From the NCBI GenBank assembly GCA_014236755.1, contig JACCKY010000017.1:1-64000 (forward strand): 64,000 nt of DNA, written 5' to 3'. This DNA comes from Candidatus Petromonas tenebris. GTDB lineage: Bacteria > Bacillota > Clostridia > Peptostreptococcales > Caminicellaceae. The notes beneath the pieces were generated by a model. The model made no database searches. It had not been told where the DNA came from and saw only the letters and a list, made by a program, of their open reading frames with translations. The translations under genes and the position numbers were made by a program. This document shows positions 9,184 to 20,034 of this stretch, piece by piece; positions within the stretch are counted from its first letter, which is position 1; each line of letters starts with the position of its first letter.

Positions 9184-10540
9184 GTGTTAGGAGTTATTTC
9201 TATTATTTTAACGTTGGTAGCACTTATGTATTTTGCCTATAGAGGCGTAACGGTGCTTGTGCTTGCACCCATATTAGCAATGGCTGCAGTATTAATTGCA
9301 GGAGAGCTTCCACCTTTATATGCGTTGTCAAATGTATTTATGCCAGCAGCAGTAGGATATGTAGGAAAATACCTACCTGTATTCTTAGCTGGTGCAATAT
9401 TTGGTAAGCTTATGGGAGTAACAGGTGCAGCAGCATCAATAGCTGATTACGTGGCTAGGAAATTTGGTGAAAAAAGAGCTATAACAGCGATAGTAGTTGC
9501 AACAGCATTGTTGACTTATGGTGGGGTTTCATTATTCGTTGTTGTTTTTGTAATGTATCCTATTGGTGCAACACTACTAAAAAGAGCAAATCAACCTAAA
9601 AGATTGTTACCAGCAGCTATTGCCCTTGGCGCATTTACTTTTACCATGACGGCACTTCCAGGTTCCCCACAATATATTAATACCATGCCAACAGTTTATT
9701 TTGGAACTGATATTTATGCTGCTCCTATTTTAGGAATTATAGCTTCAATTATTATGTTGTTTGGTGGAATTTGGTATCTTAATAGAGAAGTCGCAAAAGC
9801 AGCAGTAAAGGGTGAAGGATATGGAGATCATCCCAATGAAAATCTTCATGAAGTAGACGAAAATATACCGAGTTTAGGTCTTGCCACTACACCAATAATA
9901 CTTGTATTTGTATTTAACTTTATACTAACAAAATTGGTATTTCAAACAGCCTTCAGTTATAGCTAAATATGAGGCTATTGGAGGAGCAGTAAATGGTACT
10001 TGGCCTGTTATTATTGCACTTGCTGTTGCAGTTATTTTTGTAATAGTTACAATGAGAAAATTCATTCCTAATACAAACAAAACAGTATTTGAGGGAGCAG
10101 TTGGTGCACTTTTACCTATATTCAATACAGCATCTGAAGTTGGTTACGGTGGAGTTATTAAGTCGTTGGCAGCATTTACGGCTGTAAAGATGGGTATAGT
10201 TAGAATGGCAATACCATCTGTATTTAAAGTTGGAATTTCAACCACATTACTTGCAGGTATAGTTGGATCTTGTTCAGGGGGGACAGCTATAGCCCTTGAA
10301 GTGTTATCTAAGGAATTTATATCTATGGGAATTGCACCGGAAGCCTTGCACAGAATCATGATTATAGCAGCAGGTGGGCTGGACACTTTCCCACACTCTG
10401 GTGCAATAATTACATTACTAGCAGTTTGTCAGCTTACTCACAGGGAAAGTTATAAAGATATAGCTGTTAACACCATGTTACTACCATTGATAGCCACTTT
10501 TGCTGTTTCAGTATTCTACCTTGTAACAGGTATTTATTAA
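9184..10540 (+). pseudogene. GntP-family permease (hydroxybutyrate/gluconate type), frameshifted
   Basis: Two adjacent frames together encode one GntP-family transporter of about 450 residues. The first part (9184-9966, GTG start after AAAGGGAGG) starts MLGVISIILTLVALMYF and has many hydrophobic segments. It ends at a stop just after LTKLVF. The second frame is open from before 9966 as PSVIAKYEAIGG and runs through TASEVGYGGVIKSL and GGLDTFPHSGAIITLL to 10540. A single one-base shift near 9940-9960 joins them. The family includes D-beta-hydroxybutyrate permeases, which fits the CoA-transferase, SDR and thiolase that follow. A real lesion, a sequencing error or programmed shifting are all possible; no classical slippery site was seen. 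Confidence 0.85.
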
Positions 10541-10587
10541 AAGATACTAATTTTATATTAGATATCAGATAGATGAGGTGATAAAAG

Positions 10588-12138
10588 ATGACTAAAATAA
10601 TGTCTGCAAAAGAAGCAGTCAATCTAATAAAAGATGGAGCAACTGTAGCTACCGGTGGTTTTGTTGGTAATATGCATCCGGAAGCAATTACACATGCAAT
10701 AGAAGAAAAGTTTTTATGTGAAGGAAAGCCTAAGAACTTGACTCTGATTTATGCTGCAGGCCAGGGAGATGGAAATGATAGAGGGCTTAACCATCTTGGA
10801 TATGAAGGTCTTGTAAATAAGGTAATAGGTGGTCACTGGGGTCTTGCTCCAAAACTTCAGAAGTTGGCCCTTGAAAACAAAATCGAAGCATATAATCTGC
10901 CTCAAGGAGCAATATCTCAACTATTTAGAGCAACGGCAGGTCATAAGCCTGGAATCTTAACTAAAGTGGGTTTGAAAACCTTTGCTGACCCGAGGATAGA
11001 GGGTGGAAAAATAAACGATATAACAAAGGAAGATATTGTTGAAATTGTAAATCTAAGAGGAGAAGAGTGGATGTTTTATCACTCTATACCAGTAGATGTT
11101 GCTATTATTAGAGGAACTTATGCAGATGAAAATGGAAATTGTACTTTCCAAAAGGAATGTTTAAGTCTTGAAATGTTAACTATGGCCCAGGCAGCTAAAA
11201 ATTCAGGAGGAATTGTAATTCTTCAAGTAGAAAAGGTAGTTGCTAACGGTTCCTTAGATTATAGTCAGGTTAAAATACCAGGTATATATGTGGACGCAAT
11301 AGTAGAGGCAAAACCTGAAGAGCATATGCAAACATTTGCTGAGCAATATAATCCCTCATATTCACAGGAAATACGAGTGCCTCTGGGAGCTATTCGTCCT
11401 ATGGAATTAGATGTTAGAAAGGTAATAGCAAGAAGGGCAGCTATGGAGCTTGTTCCAAATGCAGTAACTAACCTAGGTATAGGTATGCCGGAAGGGGTTT
11501 CAATGGTAGCTAATGAAGAGGGAATAGATGGTCTGATTCTTACCACAGAGGCAGGAACAATTGGAGGCGTTCCTGCAGGTGGATTAAGCTTTGGAGCAGC
11601 CACAAATCCGGATGCCATAATAGACCAGCCATACCAATTTGATTTTTATGATGGCGGTGGACTAGACATTACATTTCTAGGGCTTGCACAATGTGATAAA
11701 AAGGGAAATGTAAATGTAAGTAAATTTGGTCCTAAGATAGCAGGTTGCGGTGGATTTATAAACATATCACAAAATACTAAAAAGGTTGTATATTGTGGTA
11801 CCTTTACAGCTAGCGGATTGAAGGTAGATATTAAGGATGGTAAGCTTCAAATCCTGCAGGAAGGAAAGCTTAAGAAATTTATTAATGAAGTAGAGCAAAT
11901 CACATTCTCTGGAGAATATGCATATGAAATAGGGCAGCCAGTTATCTATGTAACAGAAAGAGCAGTATTTGAACTAACGGAAAAAGGCCTTACATTAACT
12001 GAAATAGCTCCAGGAGTTGATTTGGAAAAGGATATAATTGCTCAAATGGAATTCAGACCTAATATAGCTGAAGATTTGAAAGTTATGGATGAAAGAATAT
12101 TTAACAATGGCAAGATGGGACTAAAGATTACTAGATAA
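10588..12138 (+). CDS. Acyl-CoA:acetate/3-ketoacid CoA-transferase (fused alpha-beta)
   Basis: A 516-residue family I CoA-transferase with alpha and beta halves fused, as in propionate CoA-transferase and YdiF types. The catalytic Glu is E321 in [14 protein letters not shown]. The N-terminal half has the [14 protein letters not shown] segment and the C-terminal half LGIGMPEGV. It transfers CoA between acyl-CoA and free acids such as acetoacetate, 3-hydroxybutyrate or acetate. It is the second gene behind the sigma-54 promoter, 47 bases after the permease, with GAGGTGATAAAAG before its ATG. Substrate choice cannot be read from sequence; the neighbours suggest a four-carbon acid. Confidence 0.92.
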   Translation: MTKIMSAKEAVNLIKDGATVATGGFVGNMHPEAITHAIEEKFLCEGKPKNLTLIYAAGQGDGNDRGLNHLGYEGLVNKVIGGHWGLAPKLQKLALENKIEAYNLPQGAISQLFRATAGHKPGILTKVGLKTFADPRIEGGKINDITKEDIVEIVNLRGEEWMFYHSIPVDVAIIRGTYADENGNCTFQKECLSLEMLTMAQAAKNSGGIVILQVEKVVANGSLDYSQVKIPGIYVDAIVEAKPEEHMQTFAEQYNPSYSQEIRVPLGAIRPMELDVRKVIARRAAMELVPNAVTNLGIGMPEGVSMVANEEGIDGLILTTEAGTIGGVPAGGLSFGAATNPDAIIDQPYQFDFYDGGGLDITFLGLAQCDKKGNVNVSKFGPKIAGCGGFINISQNTKKVVYCGTFTASGLKVDIKDGKLQILQEGKLKKFINEVEQITFSGEYAYEIGQPVIYVTERAVFELTEKGLTLTEIAPGVDLEKDIIAQMEFRPNIAEDLKVMDERIFNNGKMGLKITR

Positions 12139-12182
12139 ATTGTGAGTGTGTGAAGTGAAAAACCTCGGCTTTAATTAAAAAA

Positions 12183-12285
12183 TATTAGAGGTGAAAACAG
12201 CTCTTCAAAGTCGCTTCAGAGGAAACATTGAAGGATATCTTAAAACTATACTGTTAGAATAACTAGCATAAGAGGTTAATTTATA
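12183..12285 (+). repeat. Palindromic repeat family B, copy B1 (right arm only)
   Basis: This copy keeps the right half of family B: the AACAGCTCTTC arm, the segment with TCGCTTCAGAGG, the ATTGAAGGATAT arm and the end AACTAGCATAAGAGGTTAA. The left arm is missing. It ends 28 bases before the SDR gene, inside the operon driven by the sigma-54 promoter. Confidence 0.85.
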
Positions 12286-12312
12286 TATGAAATAAAAAGA
12301 GGAGGATTTAAT

Positions 12313-13053
12313 ATGAGATTAAAGGATAAGGTGGCAATTATTACAGGTGCAGGGAGAGGTATTGGTGCAGAAACTGCTAAAAAATTTGCTAAGGAAGGAG
12401 CAAAGGTTGTAGTTTCAGATATTAATGAAGAGGATGTCAACAAAACTGTAGAAGAAATTAAGGCAGAAGATGGAGAATCCTTTGGAATAGTAGCAAATGT
12501 TGTGATTAGAGATCAAGTTGATAAAATGATAGAAGACACTGTAGAAAAATATGGAAAATTAGATATAATAGTGAATAATGCTGGAATCACAGCAGATGCT
12601 AAACTTGTAAAAATGACTGAAGATCAGTGGGATAAAGTTATAGCTGTAAATCTAAAAGGTGTTTTCAACTGCGGCCAAGCTGCTGCTAAGGTAATGACGG
12701 AGCAGGGCCATGGAGTTATATTGAACGCTTCTTCAATAGTAGGTATTTATGGTAACTTCGGTCAAACTAACTATGCTGCAACTAAGTGGGGAGTTATAGG
12801 AATGACTAAATCTTGGGCTAAGGAATTAGGTGGAAAAGGTATAAGAGTTAATGCAGTTGCCCCCGGGTTTATAGTTACTCCCATGACTGAAAAAATGCCT
12901 GAAAAAGTACTTGAAATGATGAAAAATAAATCACCTATTAAAAGTTTAGGATATCCGGAAGATATAGCAAATGCCTATGCTTTCCTAGCGTCTGATGAAG
13001 CAAGATTCATAACTGGTGCAGTTCTTAGTGTAGATGGTGGCGTGGTTTTATAA
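12313..13053 (+). CDS. Short-chain dehydrogenase/reductase (3-hydroxyacyl-CoA or 3-hydroxybutyrate dehydrogenase like)
   Basis: A 246-residue classical SDR of the FabG/PhaB group. The Rossmann motif TGAGRGIG is near residue 12, NNAG follows, and the active site is SSIVG with YAATK (Ser, Tyr-x3-Lys). The tail reads FITGAVLSVDGGVV. The start ATG follows AGAGGAGG. Between a CoA-transferase and a thiolase it most likely interconverts a 3-hydroxy acid or CoA ester with its 3-oxo form. A FabG-like role in fatty acid synthesis is less likely given the operon. Repeat B1 separates it from the upstream gene. NADH versus NADPH preference cannot be told. Confidence 0.85.
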   Translation: MRLKDKVAIITGAGRGIGAETAKKFAKEGAKVVVSDINEEDVNKTVEEIKAEDGESFGIVANVVIRDQVDKMIEDTVEKYGKLDIIVNNAGITADAKLVKMTEDQWDKVIAVNLKGVFNCGQAAAKVMTEQGHGVILNASSIVGIYGNFGQTNYAATKWGVIGMTKSWAKELGGKGIRVNAVAPGFIVTPMTEKMPEKVLEMMKNKSPIKSLGYPEDIANAYAFLASDEARFITGAVLSVDGGVVL

Positions 13054-13097
13054 AAAATAGCTAAGGGTTATGGAAAGAAATATTGAGGAGGTTTGGA

Positions 13098-14276
13098 ATG
13101 AGAGAAGTTGCTATTGTAGGCGCTGCTAGAACACCTATAGGAAGTTTTGGAGGTAGTCTTTCAAAATTATCGGCTGTTGACCTCGGTGTAGTTGCAGCTA
13201 AAGAAGCTATCAAAAGGACGGGAATAAAGCCTGAAGATATAGATGAGGTACTGATTGGCAATATTTTATCAGCTGGATTGGGGCAAAATCCTGCAAGACA
13301 AGTTGCCATAGGAGCTGGTATTCCTGAGACAACACCAGCTATTACAATTAATAAACTATGCGGTTCAGGTCTTAGAACCGTAAGTATGGCTGCTCAATTT
13401 ATAATGCTTGGTGATGCAGACGTTGTTTTAGCAGGTGGAATTGAAAGCATGAGCAATGCGCCATATTTGCTACCAAAAGCAAGATGGGGACATAGAATGG
13501 GACATGGAGAGATTTTAGATACAATGATAAGCGACGGGTTGATGGACGCATTTAACAACTATCATATGGGAATTACTGCTGAGAATATAGCTGAGCAATG
13601 GAACATGTCAAGAGAAGAGCAAGATAAATTTGCACTTGAGAGTCAACTGAAAGCAGAAAAGGCGCAAAAAGAAGGAAAGTTTCAGGATGAAATAGTACCT
13701 GTGGAAATCCCTCAAAGAAAGGGAGATCCAATTGTAGTAGATAAAGATGAGTATCCAAAGCATGGGATGACCATAGAAAAACTTCAGAAATTGAGACCTA
13801 TCTTCAAAAAGGACGGTACCGTAACTGCAGGAAATGCATCAGGAATAAATGATGGAGCAGCAATGCTTATAGTTATGGCTAAGGAAAAAGCTGAAGAACT
13901 TGGGTTAAAACCTCTTGTAACAATTAAATCCTATGCTTCAGCTGCTTTAGATCCAAAGATTATGGGCTATGGCCCAGTTCCAGCTACTAAAAAGGCTTTA
14001 GAAAGAGCTGGTTTAACTGTTGAAGATTTGGATTTGATAGAGGCTAATGAAGCATTTGCGGCACAATCATTAGCGGTAGTAAAGGACTTGGGACTTGATG
14101 TGAATAAAGTTAATGTAAACGGTGGTGCTATAGCTTTAGGACATCCTATAGGTGCCTCCGGTGCCAGAATTTTAGTAACACTTATTTATGAAATGATAAG
14201 AAGGGATGCTAAAACTGGCCTAGCCACACTATGTATAGGTGGAGGTCAAGGGACTTCTATTATTGTTGAAAAGTAA
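13098..14276 (+). CDS. thlA: Acetyl-CoA C-acetyltransferase (thiolase)
   Basis: A 392-residue degradative/biosynthetic type thiolase. The nucleophile is C88 in [10 protein letters not shown], and the other catalytic residues sit in [12 protein letters not shown] and [10 protein letters not shown]. It cleaves acetoacetyl-CoA to two acetyl-CoA or runs in reverse. The ATG at 13098 is chosen because GAGGAGG lies just before it; the longer TTG start at 13083 would overlap that site. It is the last gene of the sigma-54 operon. As the final step it fits conversion of 3-hydroxybutyrate or acetoacetate to acetyl-CoA. The gene name follows clostridial usage. Confidence 0.93.
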   Translation: MREVAIVGAARTPIGSFGGSLSKLSAVDLGVVAAKEAIKRTGIKPEDIDEVLIGNILSAGLGQNPARQVAIGAGIPETTPAITINKLCGSGLRTVSMAAQFIMLGDADVVLAGGIESMSNAPYLLPKARWGHRMGHGEILDTMISDGLMDAFNNYHMGITAENIAEQWNMSREEQDKFALESQLKAEKAQKEGKFQDEIVPVEIPQRKGDPIVVDKDEYPKHGMTIEKLQKLRPIFKKDGTVTAGNASGINDGAAMLIVMAKEKAEELGLKPLVTIKSYASAALDPKIMGYGPVPATKKALERAGLTVEDLDLIEANEAFAAQSLAVVKDLGLDVNKVNVNGGAIALGHPIGASGARILVTLIYEMIRRDAKTGLATLCIGGGQGTSIIVEK

Positions 14277-14297
14277 ATTAGATTAAAAAACTATAAA

Positions 14298-14331
14298 AGC
14301 CTCTTGCTTTAAATAGCAGGGGGTTTTTATT
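14298..14331 (+). terminator. Terminator after the thiolase gene
   Basis: AGCCTCTTGCT pairs with AGCAGGGGGT, with two G-T pairs, and is followed by TTTTATTT. Repeat family A copy A1 starts right behind it. Confidence 0.75.
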
Positions 14332-14604
14332 TATAGTAAAGGAACTCAAACATTTTTTGAAAAAAATTGCAGGTATAAAACAAAGTAAATTCAAGGCATG
14401 CAAGAAATTACAAATTTTTACCAGTTAAATATTAAAAAGGCTAACAGCTAACTGCTGACCGCTCATGGCAAAAAGGTGACGGGCTGCAAGAAAGACCCTA
14501 AAGAACGACTAGGATTTGCCAAGAGCCAAGAGCTAAGAACTAAGAGCTAATCAGGGCTACCAACTACGAACTACTAACTACGAACTAACAAAGCGTCGCT
14601 AGAC
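14332..14604 (+). repeat. Dispersed repeat family A, copy A1
   Basis: About 270 bases, closely matching 30579-30865 and 48592-48828. It starts TATAGTAAAGGAACTC and carries CTAACAGCTAACTGCTGACC, GACCCTAAAGAACGACTAGG and a stretch built from GAGCTAA/GAACTAA and CTACGAACTA units. Other copies end in a GCGTC-loop-GACGC hairpin with a T run. This copy stops inside that hairpin, at GCGTCGCTAGAC, and passes directly into the regulator coding frame. No gene of its own was seen in it. Confidence 0.9.
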
Positions 14605-14685
14605 TTAGAAAATATAAGAGATGCAGTAGTAGGTGTTGATGAGAAAGGTAAAATAATATTAATAAATAAAGCCGCAGAAAGACTG

Positions 14686-16305
14686 TTGAATTTATGTGTA
14701 GAAAAGGACATAGGAAAAAATATTGGCTATTTAATGGACAAAAACGATGTTTTAAAGGTAATAAAGACATGTAAATCTGAAAAGAACGTACCCTTTTCTT
14801 TAAACGATAAAGACTTTATTATTGACAAAATTCCTCTAATGATAGATGGAAAAGCCAAAGGAGCATTAATTTTTTTTCACGATATAACTGTATATAATAA
14901 AATGAGTAGAAAATTAGATGAAGATGAAGGATATATTAATGTTTTAAACACTATAATGGACACGGTTAATGAGTGGGTAGTAGTTACCGATGAAAAGGGT
15001 ATTATAAAGATGATAAGTAAGGGATATAAAGATTTTTTGAATGAGCCCAATCCTGAAGGAAAGCATGTAACGGAGGTTATTGAAAACACAAGACTTCATA
15101 TAGTGCTAGAAACAGGAGAAAGAGAAGTTGGGGATATACAGGAAATTAAAGGTAATAGAATGATAGTTATGCGTATTCCCATTAAAAAGGACGGTAAAGT
15201 AATTGGAGCAGTCGGTAAGGGGATATTTAAAGATATAAGTGATTTTGTATCCTTAAGTAAAAAAGTTAAAAGAAGTAAAAAAGTTAAAAGTCTTGAAAAG
15301 GAATTGGAGTATTATAAAAAAGAGCTTGATAGGGAAAGTATAGCAAAATATTCCTTTGATGATATTGTTGGTAATAGCAAAAGTATTAAATCAGTAAAAG
15401 ATATTGCTACGAAAGTAGCAAAGACCGATTCCAATGTTCTAATACTTGGAGAAAGTGGGACTGGAAAGGAGCTTTTTGCCCATGCCATTCATAATGTTAG
15501 CAATAGAAGACTGGGACCGTTTATTAAAATAAATTGTGCAGCAATACCTGGAGAACTCTTGGAATCTGAATTATTTGGATATGAAGAAGGAGCCTTTACA
15601 GGAGCAAAAAGAGGCGGTAAAAAAGGTAAATTTGAATTAGCCAATGGAGGAACTATACTTCTAGACGAGATAGGTGATATGCCCCTCAATATGCAAGCTA
15701 AGATACTCAGAGTTATACAGGAAAAAGAAGTAGAAAGACTCGGAGGTAATGTGTCTAGAAAAATCGATGTTAGGATAATAGCATCTACAAATAAAAAACT
15801 AGAACAGCTTGTTAATAGAGGCGAGTTTAGAGAAGATCTATATTATAGACTTAATGTAATAACTATTAAACTGCCTCCTTTGAGGGAAAGAAAAGAGGAT
15901 ATAGAGGACCTTGCCAATACACTTAGGATTAAAGTGGCAAAAAGGCTTGGAATATATGTAGAAGGTATATCCAAAGAAGCTTTGGAGTACCTAAGGAGTT
16001 ATGACTGGCCTGGAAATATCAGAGAATTGGAAAATGTAATAGAAAGGGCAATAAACCTTTTAGATGTAGATTTGATGATTAAACCCGAGCACTTGCCAAA
16101 GAGACTGACAAAAAATAAAACAAAAAGTTATTTAAAGAACAATAGACCCTTAAAAAATATAGTAGAAGATATTGAAAAAGAAATTATCAAAGATTGCCTT
16201 AAGAAAACGAATGGAAATAAAAACAAAGCGGCTAAAATCCTAGGTCTTAGCAGAACAGGGTTATACAAAAAAATAAATAGATATAATTTAGAGGATTTGG
16301 ATTAG
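14686..16305 (+). CDS. Sigma-54-dependent activator, PAS-PAS-AAA+-Fis, 5'-truncated paralogue
   Basis: This is a close paralogue of the activator at 7032, sharing the second PAS domain, linker, AAA+ ([25 protein letters not shown]) and Fis helix-turn-helix. The homologous frame extends upstream to 14605 ([15 protein letters not shown]), where it runs into repeat A1. The first ~15 residues and the original start codon are gone. The first available start in frame is TTG 14686, which cuts into the first PAS domain and has no clear ribosome site. It may be silent, translated from the TTG, or constitutive through loss of the sensor start. It would act on the same -24/-12 promoters if made. Confidence 0.85.
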   Translation: MNLCVEKDIGKNIGYLMDKNDVLKVIKTCKSEKNVPFSLNDKDFIIDKIPLMIDGKAKGALIFFHDITVYNKMSRKLDEDEGYINVLNTIMDTVNEWVVVTDEKGIIKMISKGYKDFLNEPNPEGKHVTEVIENTRLHIVLETGEREVGDIQEIKGNRMIVMRIPIKKDGKVIGAVGKGIFKDISDFVSLSKKVKRSKKVKSLEKELEYYKKELDRESIAKYSFDDIVGNSKSIKSVKDIATKVAKTDSNVLILGESGTGKELFAHAIHNVSNRRLGPFIKINCAAIPGELLESELFGYEEGAFTGAKRGGKKGKFELANGGTILLDEIGDMPLNMQAKILRVIQEKEVERLGGNVSRKIDVRIIASTNKKLEQLVNRGEFREDLYYRLNVITIKLPPLRERKEDIEDLANTLRIKVAKRLGIYVEGISKEALEYLRSYDWPGNIRELENVIERAINLLDVDLMIKPEHLPKRLTKNKTKSYLKNNRPLKNIVEDIEKEIIKDCLKKTNGNKNKAAKILGLSRTGLYKKINRYNLEDLD

Positions 16306-16371
16306 TATCATAAGTCAATTCTCAAAAAAATATAGTAGCAATAGAGAAAAAGCAGAGAATCAGAAAGCAAT

Positions 16372-16396
16372 ATAAGGGGCCTAGGCCCCTTATTAT
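16372..16396. terminator. Terminator between the second activator and the peroxiredoxin gene
   Basis: The near-perfect palindrome ATAAGGGGC/GCCCCTTAT lies between two convergent genes and has A/T-rich flanks on both sides, so it can serve either strand. Confidence 0.7.
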
Positions 16397-16402
16397 AAAA
16401 AT

Positions 16403-17068
16403 TTAATACTTCCCTATATATTCCCATCCCGTTGGTATTCCTTGATCTCCAGGCTCCCAGACGGCATGTACTCCGAGACCCGTTTTTCTATGATACTGCA
16501 AACCAGCTATAATTCTTAAAATCTCATCAATGTTTCTTCCAACAGGCTGGGGATTAACCAAGAAAGCCTGGATAGTACTTTCGGGGTCAATAATAAAGGC
16601 TGCCCTATAAGCAAATCCTTCCTTTTCATTTAATACTCCGTATTTTCTAGAAACCTCTTGTGTTCTATCGGATAAAAGTGGAAAGTTTATTTTTTGACCT
16701 GATGGAGAAGTTTCTTCGAAAATTTTATGAGAATATATGCTATCTGTGCTTATTCCTAAAACAACTGTATTCAGTTTCTTAAACATATCATACCTTTCAG
16801 CAACTGCTGCGAGCTCTGTAGGTCAAACGAAGGTAAAATCAGAACCGTAGAAGAATAGGACCACCCATTTTCCTCTTAAATCCGATAAAGATACGTCTGC
16901 AGGTTTTCGGTTAACTATTCCCGGCAAAGTAAAATCTGGTGCCTTATCTCCAATATCAAAATAATCGCAATATTTCTCTTTTTTAGCTTCATAAGAATAA
17001 TTGTTAATGGGATCCATGGGATTAGGCATGTTAACAGCAGGAGCATAACGCCAATATGGATAATACAT
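16403..17068 (-). CDS. Selenocysteine-containing peroxiredoxin (in-frame UGA at 16823-16825)
   Basis: Two collinear minus-strand frames are separated by one TGA. The text around it, GSDFTFV-U-PTELAAVAERY, puts the TGA at the peroxidatic Cys of the family motif (FTFVCPTE). Read through, the protein is 221 residues with Sec at position 82. The start ATG at 17066-17068 follows AAGGAGG. Thioredoxin-fold segments PDFTLPGIVNR and VLFFYGSDFTFV are present. The C-terminal VCPA-type resolving Cys of 2-Cys enzymes is absent, so it resembles a 1-Cys/1-Sec Prx. Bases just 3' of the TGA can form CAGC-AGTT-GCTG, a candidate bacterial SECIS apex. It would reduce peroxides. A plain nonsense mutation is the alternative, but the exact position argues against it. 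Confidence 0.88.
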
Positions 17069-17222
17069 TAAAAGAACCTCCTTAAAAGTATTTATCAATT
17101 ATATAATATTCGAAGGATTTAACACTTGTTCCTAAAACTTCTAGAATATATTAAGTGAAACTTAGTTCAGATAGAGTTTAGGACTCCAGCTGAACTGTAA
17201 CCTAGCTAATCCGTGGACTGTA

Positions 17223-17268
17223 ACTGCTCTAATACTCTCACTTGTAGAAGTAAGAGTATTAGAGCAGT
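17223..17268. repeat. Long perfect-like hairpin
   Basis: A 21-base arm, ACTGCTCTAATACTCTCACTT, pairs with its complement across a GTAG loop with a single mismatch. No T run follows, so it is not a normal terminator. The apex resembles the second hairpin of repeat family C (CACTT-TAG-AAGT). It lies in the 610-base gap between the peroxiredoxin and pflB genes. Confidence 0.75.
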
Positions 17269-17304
17269 CATTCATCGGATAAAATACCTAATACGAAAAT
17301 TTTA

Positions 17305-17487
17305 ATTTAACTTTCCTCGCTAGTTCCTTATAGATATCCTTCAATAATTCTCTTCAGGCTCCGTAGAAGAGCTGTTTTAATAGAAAAGATTTAGAGGTAA
17401 AACACCTCTTCAAAGTCGCTTCAGAGGAAACATTGAAGGATATTTAAAGCTATACTGTTAGAGTAACTAGCACAAGGAGTTAATTTA
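17305..17487 (+). repeat. Palindromic repeat family B, copy B2
   Basis: A full-length 183-base copy. The left end TTTAACTTTCCTCGCTAGTT mirrors the right end AACTAGCACAAGGAGTTAA. GATATCCTTCAAT pairs with ATTGAAGGATAT, and GAAGAGCTGTTTT pairs with AAAACACCTCTTC around the centre. The pflB promoter lies 40 bases downstream, so this copy is probably outside the pfl transcript. Confidence 0.9.
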
Positions 17488-17526
17488 GAGTGAATATTTT
17501 TAAGTTTCTATAATTTTCAAAGAAAC

Positions 17527-17555
17527 TTGATTCGTTTACTCAGAATTAGTATAAT
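17527..17555 (+). promoter_or_regulatory. Promoter for pflB-pflA
   Basis: TTGATT at 17527-17532 and TATAAT at 17550-17555 are spaced by 17 bases. The leader to the pflB start is about 115 bases. Confidence 0.65.
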
Positions 17556-17678
17556 ATAAATAAAGAATACTGTGTACAATATACAGCATATCATATCGGT
17601 AAATATTAAAGCATAGGTGGTTTAAATAAAGGTTATTATATATTTCAAAATCCTATTTAGAGAAAGGATGTGTTAGTT

Positions 17679-19904
17679 GTGAAAGAATGGAAAGGTTTCA
17701 AAGAGGGGAAATGGACTAAAGAAATTGATGTTAGAGATTTTATACAAAGGAATTATAAACCCTATGAAGGTGATGAAAATTTTTTAGCTCCAGCCACTGA
17801 GAGAACAAAGAAGCTGTGGAATAAAGTAATGGAACTTATGAAAGAAGAAAGAAAAAAAGGTATTCTAGATGCTGAAACTAAGGTAGTTTCAACTATTACT
17901 TCCCATGGACCGGGATATATAGACAAGGACTTAGAGCAGATAGTAGGGGTTCAGACGGATAAACCGCTAAAGAGAGGAATTATGCCTTTTGGAGGCCTTA
18001 GAGTGGTTAAAAAAGCTTTAAAAGCCTATGGATATGAACTGGATAAACAAACTGAAGAGATATTTTTAAAGTATAGAAAGACTCACAATGATGGTGTATT
18101 TCACGCATATACCGATGAAATGAGAAAAGCGAGAAGCTCAGGAATTATAACAGGACTTCCAGATGCTTATGGTCGTGGAAGAATTATTGGTGACTATAGA
18201 AGGGTAGCCCTTTACGGAGTTGACAGATTGATAGAGGGTAAAATGGAAGAAAAGAAACAACTTGAAATGGATTATATGGAGTCCCCTATAGTAAGATTAA
18301 GGGAAGAAATAACTGAGCAGATTAAGGCTTTAAAAGAATTAAAAGAAATGGCTAAAATGTATGGGTTTGACATATCACGCCCTGCAGTTAATGCAAAGGA
18401 AGCGGTTCAATGGACATACTTTGCATATCTTGCGGCTATTAAAGAGCAGGATGGTGCAGCTATGTCATTAGGACGTGTTTCTACATTCCTAGATATATAT
18501 ATTGAAAGAGATTTGGAAAACCGAACATTGACAGAAGAAGAGGCTCAGGAATTAATGGACCATTTTGTAATGAAGCTTCGTATGGTACGTTTCTTAAGAA
18601 CGCCGGAGTATAATGAACTGTTTTCAGGAGATCCAACGTGGGTAACTGAAGTTATTGGCGGTATGGGAATAGATGGAAGAACACTAGTTACTAAAAATAG
18701 TTTTCGTATTTTGCATACTCTTTACAACTTAGGACCCGCACCAGAACCAAACTTGACTGTATTATGGTCTACTAAACTTCCTGAGAGCTTTAAGAAATAC
18801 TGTGCGAAGGTATCTATTGACACAAGCTCCATTCAGTATGAGAATGATGACCTCATGAGGCAATGGTACGGAGATGACTATGGTATAGCTTGCTGTGTAT
18901 CTGCTATGAAGATAGGAAAGCAGATGCAGTTCTTTGGAGCCCGCGCTAACCTTGCAAAGGCACTTTTATATGCAATCAATGGTGGTAAGGATGAAAAATC
19001 AGGTGAGCAGGTTGGACCTAAGTTTGCTCCAATAACTAGTGAATACCTAGAATATGATGAGGTTATAGAAAGATTTGATCAGGTAATGGATTGGCTTGCA
19101 CAGCTATATATAAATACTCTGAACATAATTCACTATATGCATGATAAATACGCTTATGAAAAACTTCAGATGGCACTACACGATAAGGATGTTCTAAGAA
19201 CTTCTGCTTGTGGTATTGCAGGACTTTCAGTTGTTGCTGACTCACTATCAGCTATTAAACATTCAAAGGTTAAAGTGATTAGAAATGAAGAAGGATTAGC
19301 AATAGATTACGAGGTTGAGGGAGATTATCCTGCTTTTGGTAATAATGATGAGAGAGTGGACGAGATAGCATCTGATTTAGTAAAAAGTTTTATGAATAAG
19401 CTTCGTAAACATAAAACATATAGGGATTCTATTCCGACCCTTTCCATTCTTACTATAACGTCAAATGTAGTGTATGGTAAGAAAACAGGTAGTACGCCTG
19501 ATGGAAGAAAGGCAGGAGAGCCCTTTGCACCAGGAGCTAATCCTATGCACGGAAGAGATAAAAAAGGAGCTATTGCATCTATGTCTTCTGTTGCCAAGCT
19601 TCCCTACGAACATTCTGAAGATGGAATTTCTTATACTTTCTCAATAGTACCGAAGGTACTTGGAAAAGATAAGGATGAAAGGGCAAATAATCTTGTGGGT
19701 ATTCTAGATGGATACTTCCACGATACCGGACACCATATAAATGTAAACGTGTTGGATAAGGAGACCTTAATGGATGCCATGGATCATCCTGAAAAATATC
19801 CACAGTTGACTATACGTGTATCTGGTTATGCTGTAAACTTTATCAAGCTTACTAGAGAACAACAGTTAGATGTCATTAAGAGAACATTCCACGAGAGATT
19901 CTAA
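17679..19904 (+). CDS. pflB: Pyruvate formate-lyase
   Basis: A 741-residue glycyl-radical enzyme that converts pyruvate and CoA to acetyl-CoA and formate. The catalytic pair C405-C406 sits in GIACCVSAM, and the radical Gly is G716 in TIRVSGYAV near the C terminus. The double Cys and full length mark a true PFL rather than a diol dehydratase or decarboxylase paralogue. The GTG at 17679 is preferred because AAAGGA lies eleven bases before it; GTG 17670 is closer to that site than usual. The activase gene follows. The radical is oxygen sensitive, consistent with a strict anaerobe. Confidence 0.95.
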   Translation: MKEWKGFKEGKWTKEIDVRDFIQRNYKPYEGDENFLAPATERTKKLWNKVMELMKEERKKGILDAETKVVSTITSHGPGYIDKDLEQIVGVQTDKPLKRGIMPFGGLRVVKKALKAYGYELDKQTEEIFLKYRKTHNDGVFHAYTDEMRKARSSGIITGLPDAYGRGRIIGDYRRVALYGVDRLIEGKMEEKKQLEMDYMESPIVRLREEITEQIKALKELKEMAKMYGFDISRPAVNAKEAVQWTYFAYLAAIKEQDGAAMSLGRVSTFLDIYIERDLENRTLTEEEAQELMDHFVMKLRMVRFLRTPEYNELFSGDPTWVTEVIGGMGIDGRTLVTKNSFRILHTLYNLGPAPEPNLTVLWSTKLPESFKKYCAKVSIDTSSIQYENDDLMRQWYGDDYGIACCVSAMKIGKQMQFFGARANLAKALLYAINGGKDEKSGEQVGPKFAPITSEYLEYDEVIERFDQVMDWLAQLYINTLNIIHYMHDKYAYEKLQMALHDKDVLRTSACGIAGLSVVADSLSAIKHSKVKVIRNEEGLAIDYEVEGDYPAFGNNDERVDEIASDLVKSFMNKLRKHKTYRDSIPTLSILTITSNVVYGKKTGSTPDGRKAGEPFAPGANPMHGRDKKGAIASMSSVAKLPYEHSEDGISYTFSIVPKVLGKDKDERANNLVGILDGYFHDTGHHINVNVLDKETLMDAMDHPEKYPQLTIRVSGYAVNFIKLTREQQLDVIKRTFHERF

Positions 19905-20034
19905 CAAATAAGAGATAGAACATAAGAAAATAATAATAATTTGTGAAAATTAGTAGATACTTCTTTTGATAGAGATTGATTTATGGGTTAAAATAGATAG
20001 TGTATTCTATTTTAAGAAAGTGGTGGGGTTTGCG

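Noticed and set aside
14500-14585. Short tandem units (GAGCTAA, GAACTAA, CTACGAACTA) as a CRISPR array
   Set aside because: Units are only 7-11 bases with no unique spacers of regular length, and the same block recurs elsewhere as part of repeat family A.
16786-16825. Reading the peroxiredoxin as a pseudogene cut by a nonsense codon
   Set aside because: The stop is TGA, lies exactly at the catalytic Cys, and both flanks are otherwise intact, so Sec insertion is the better reading.
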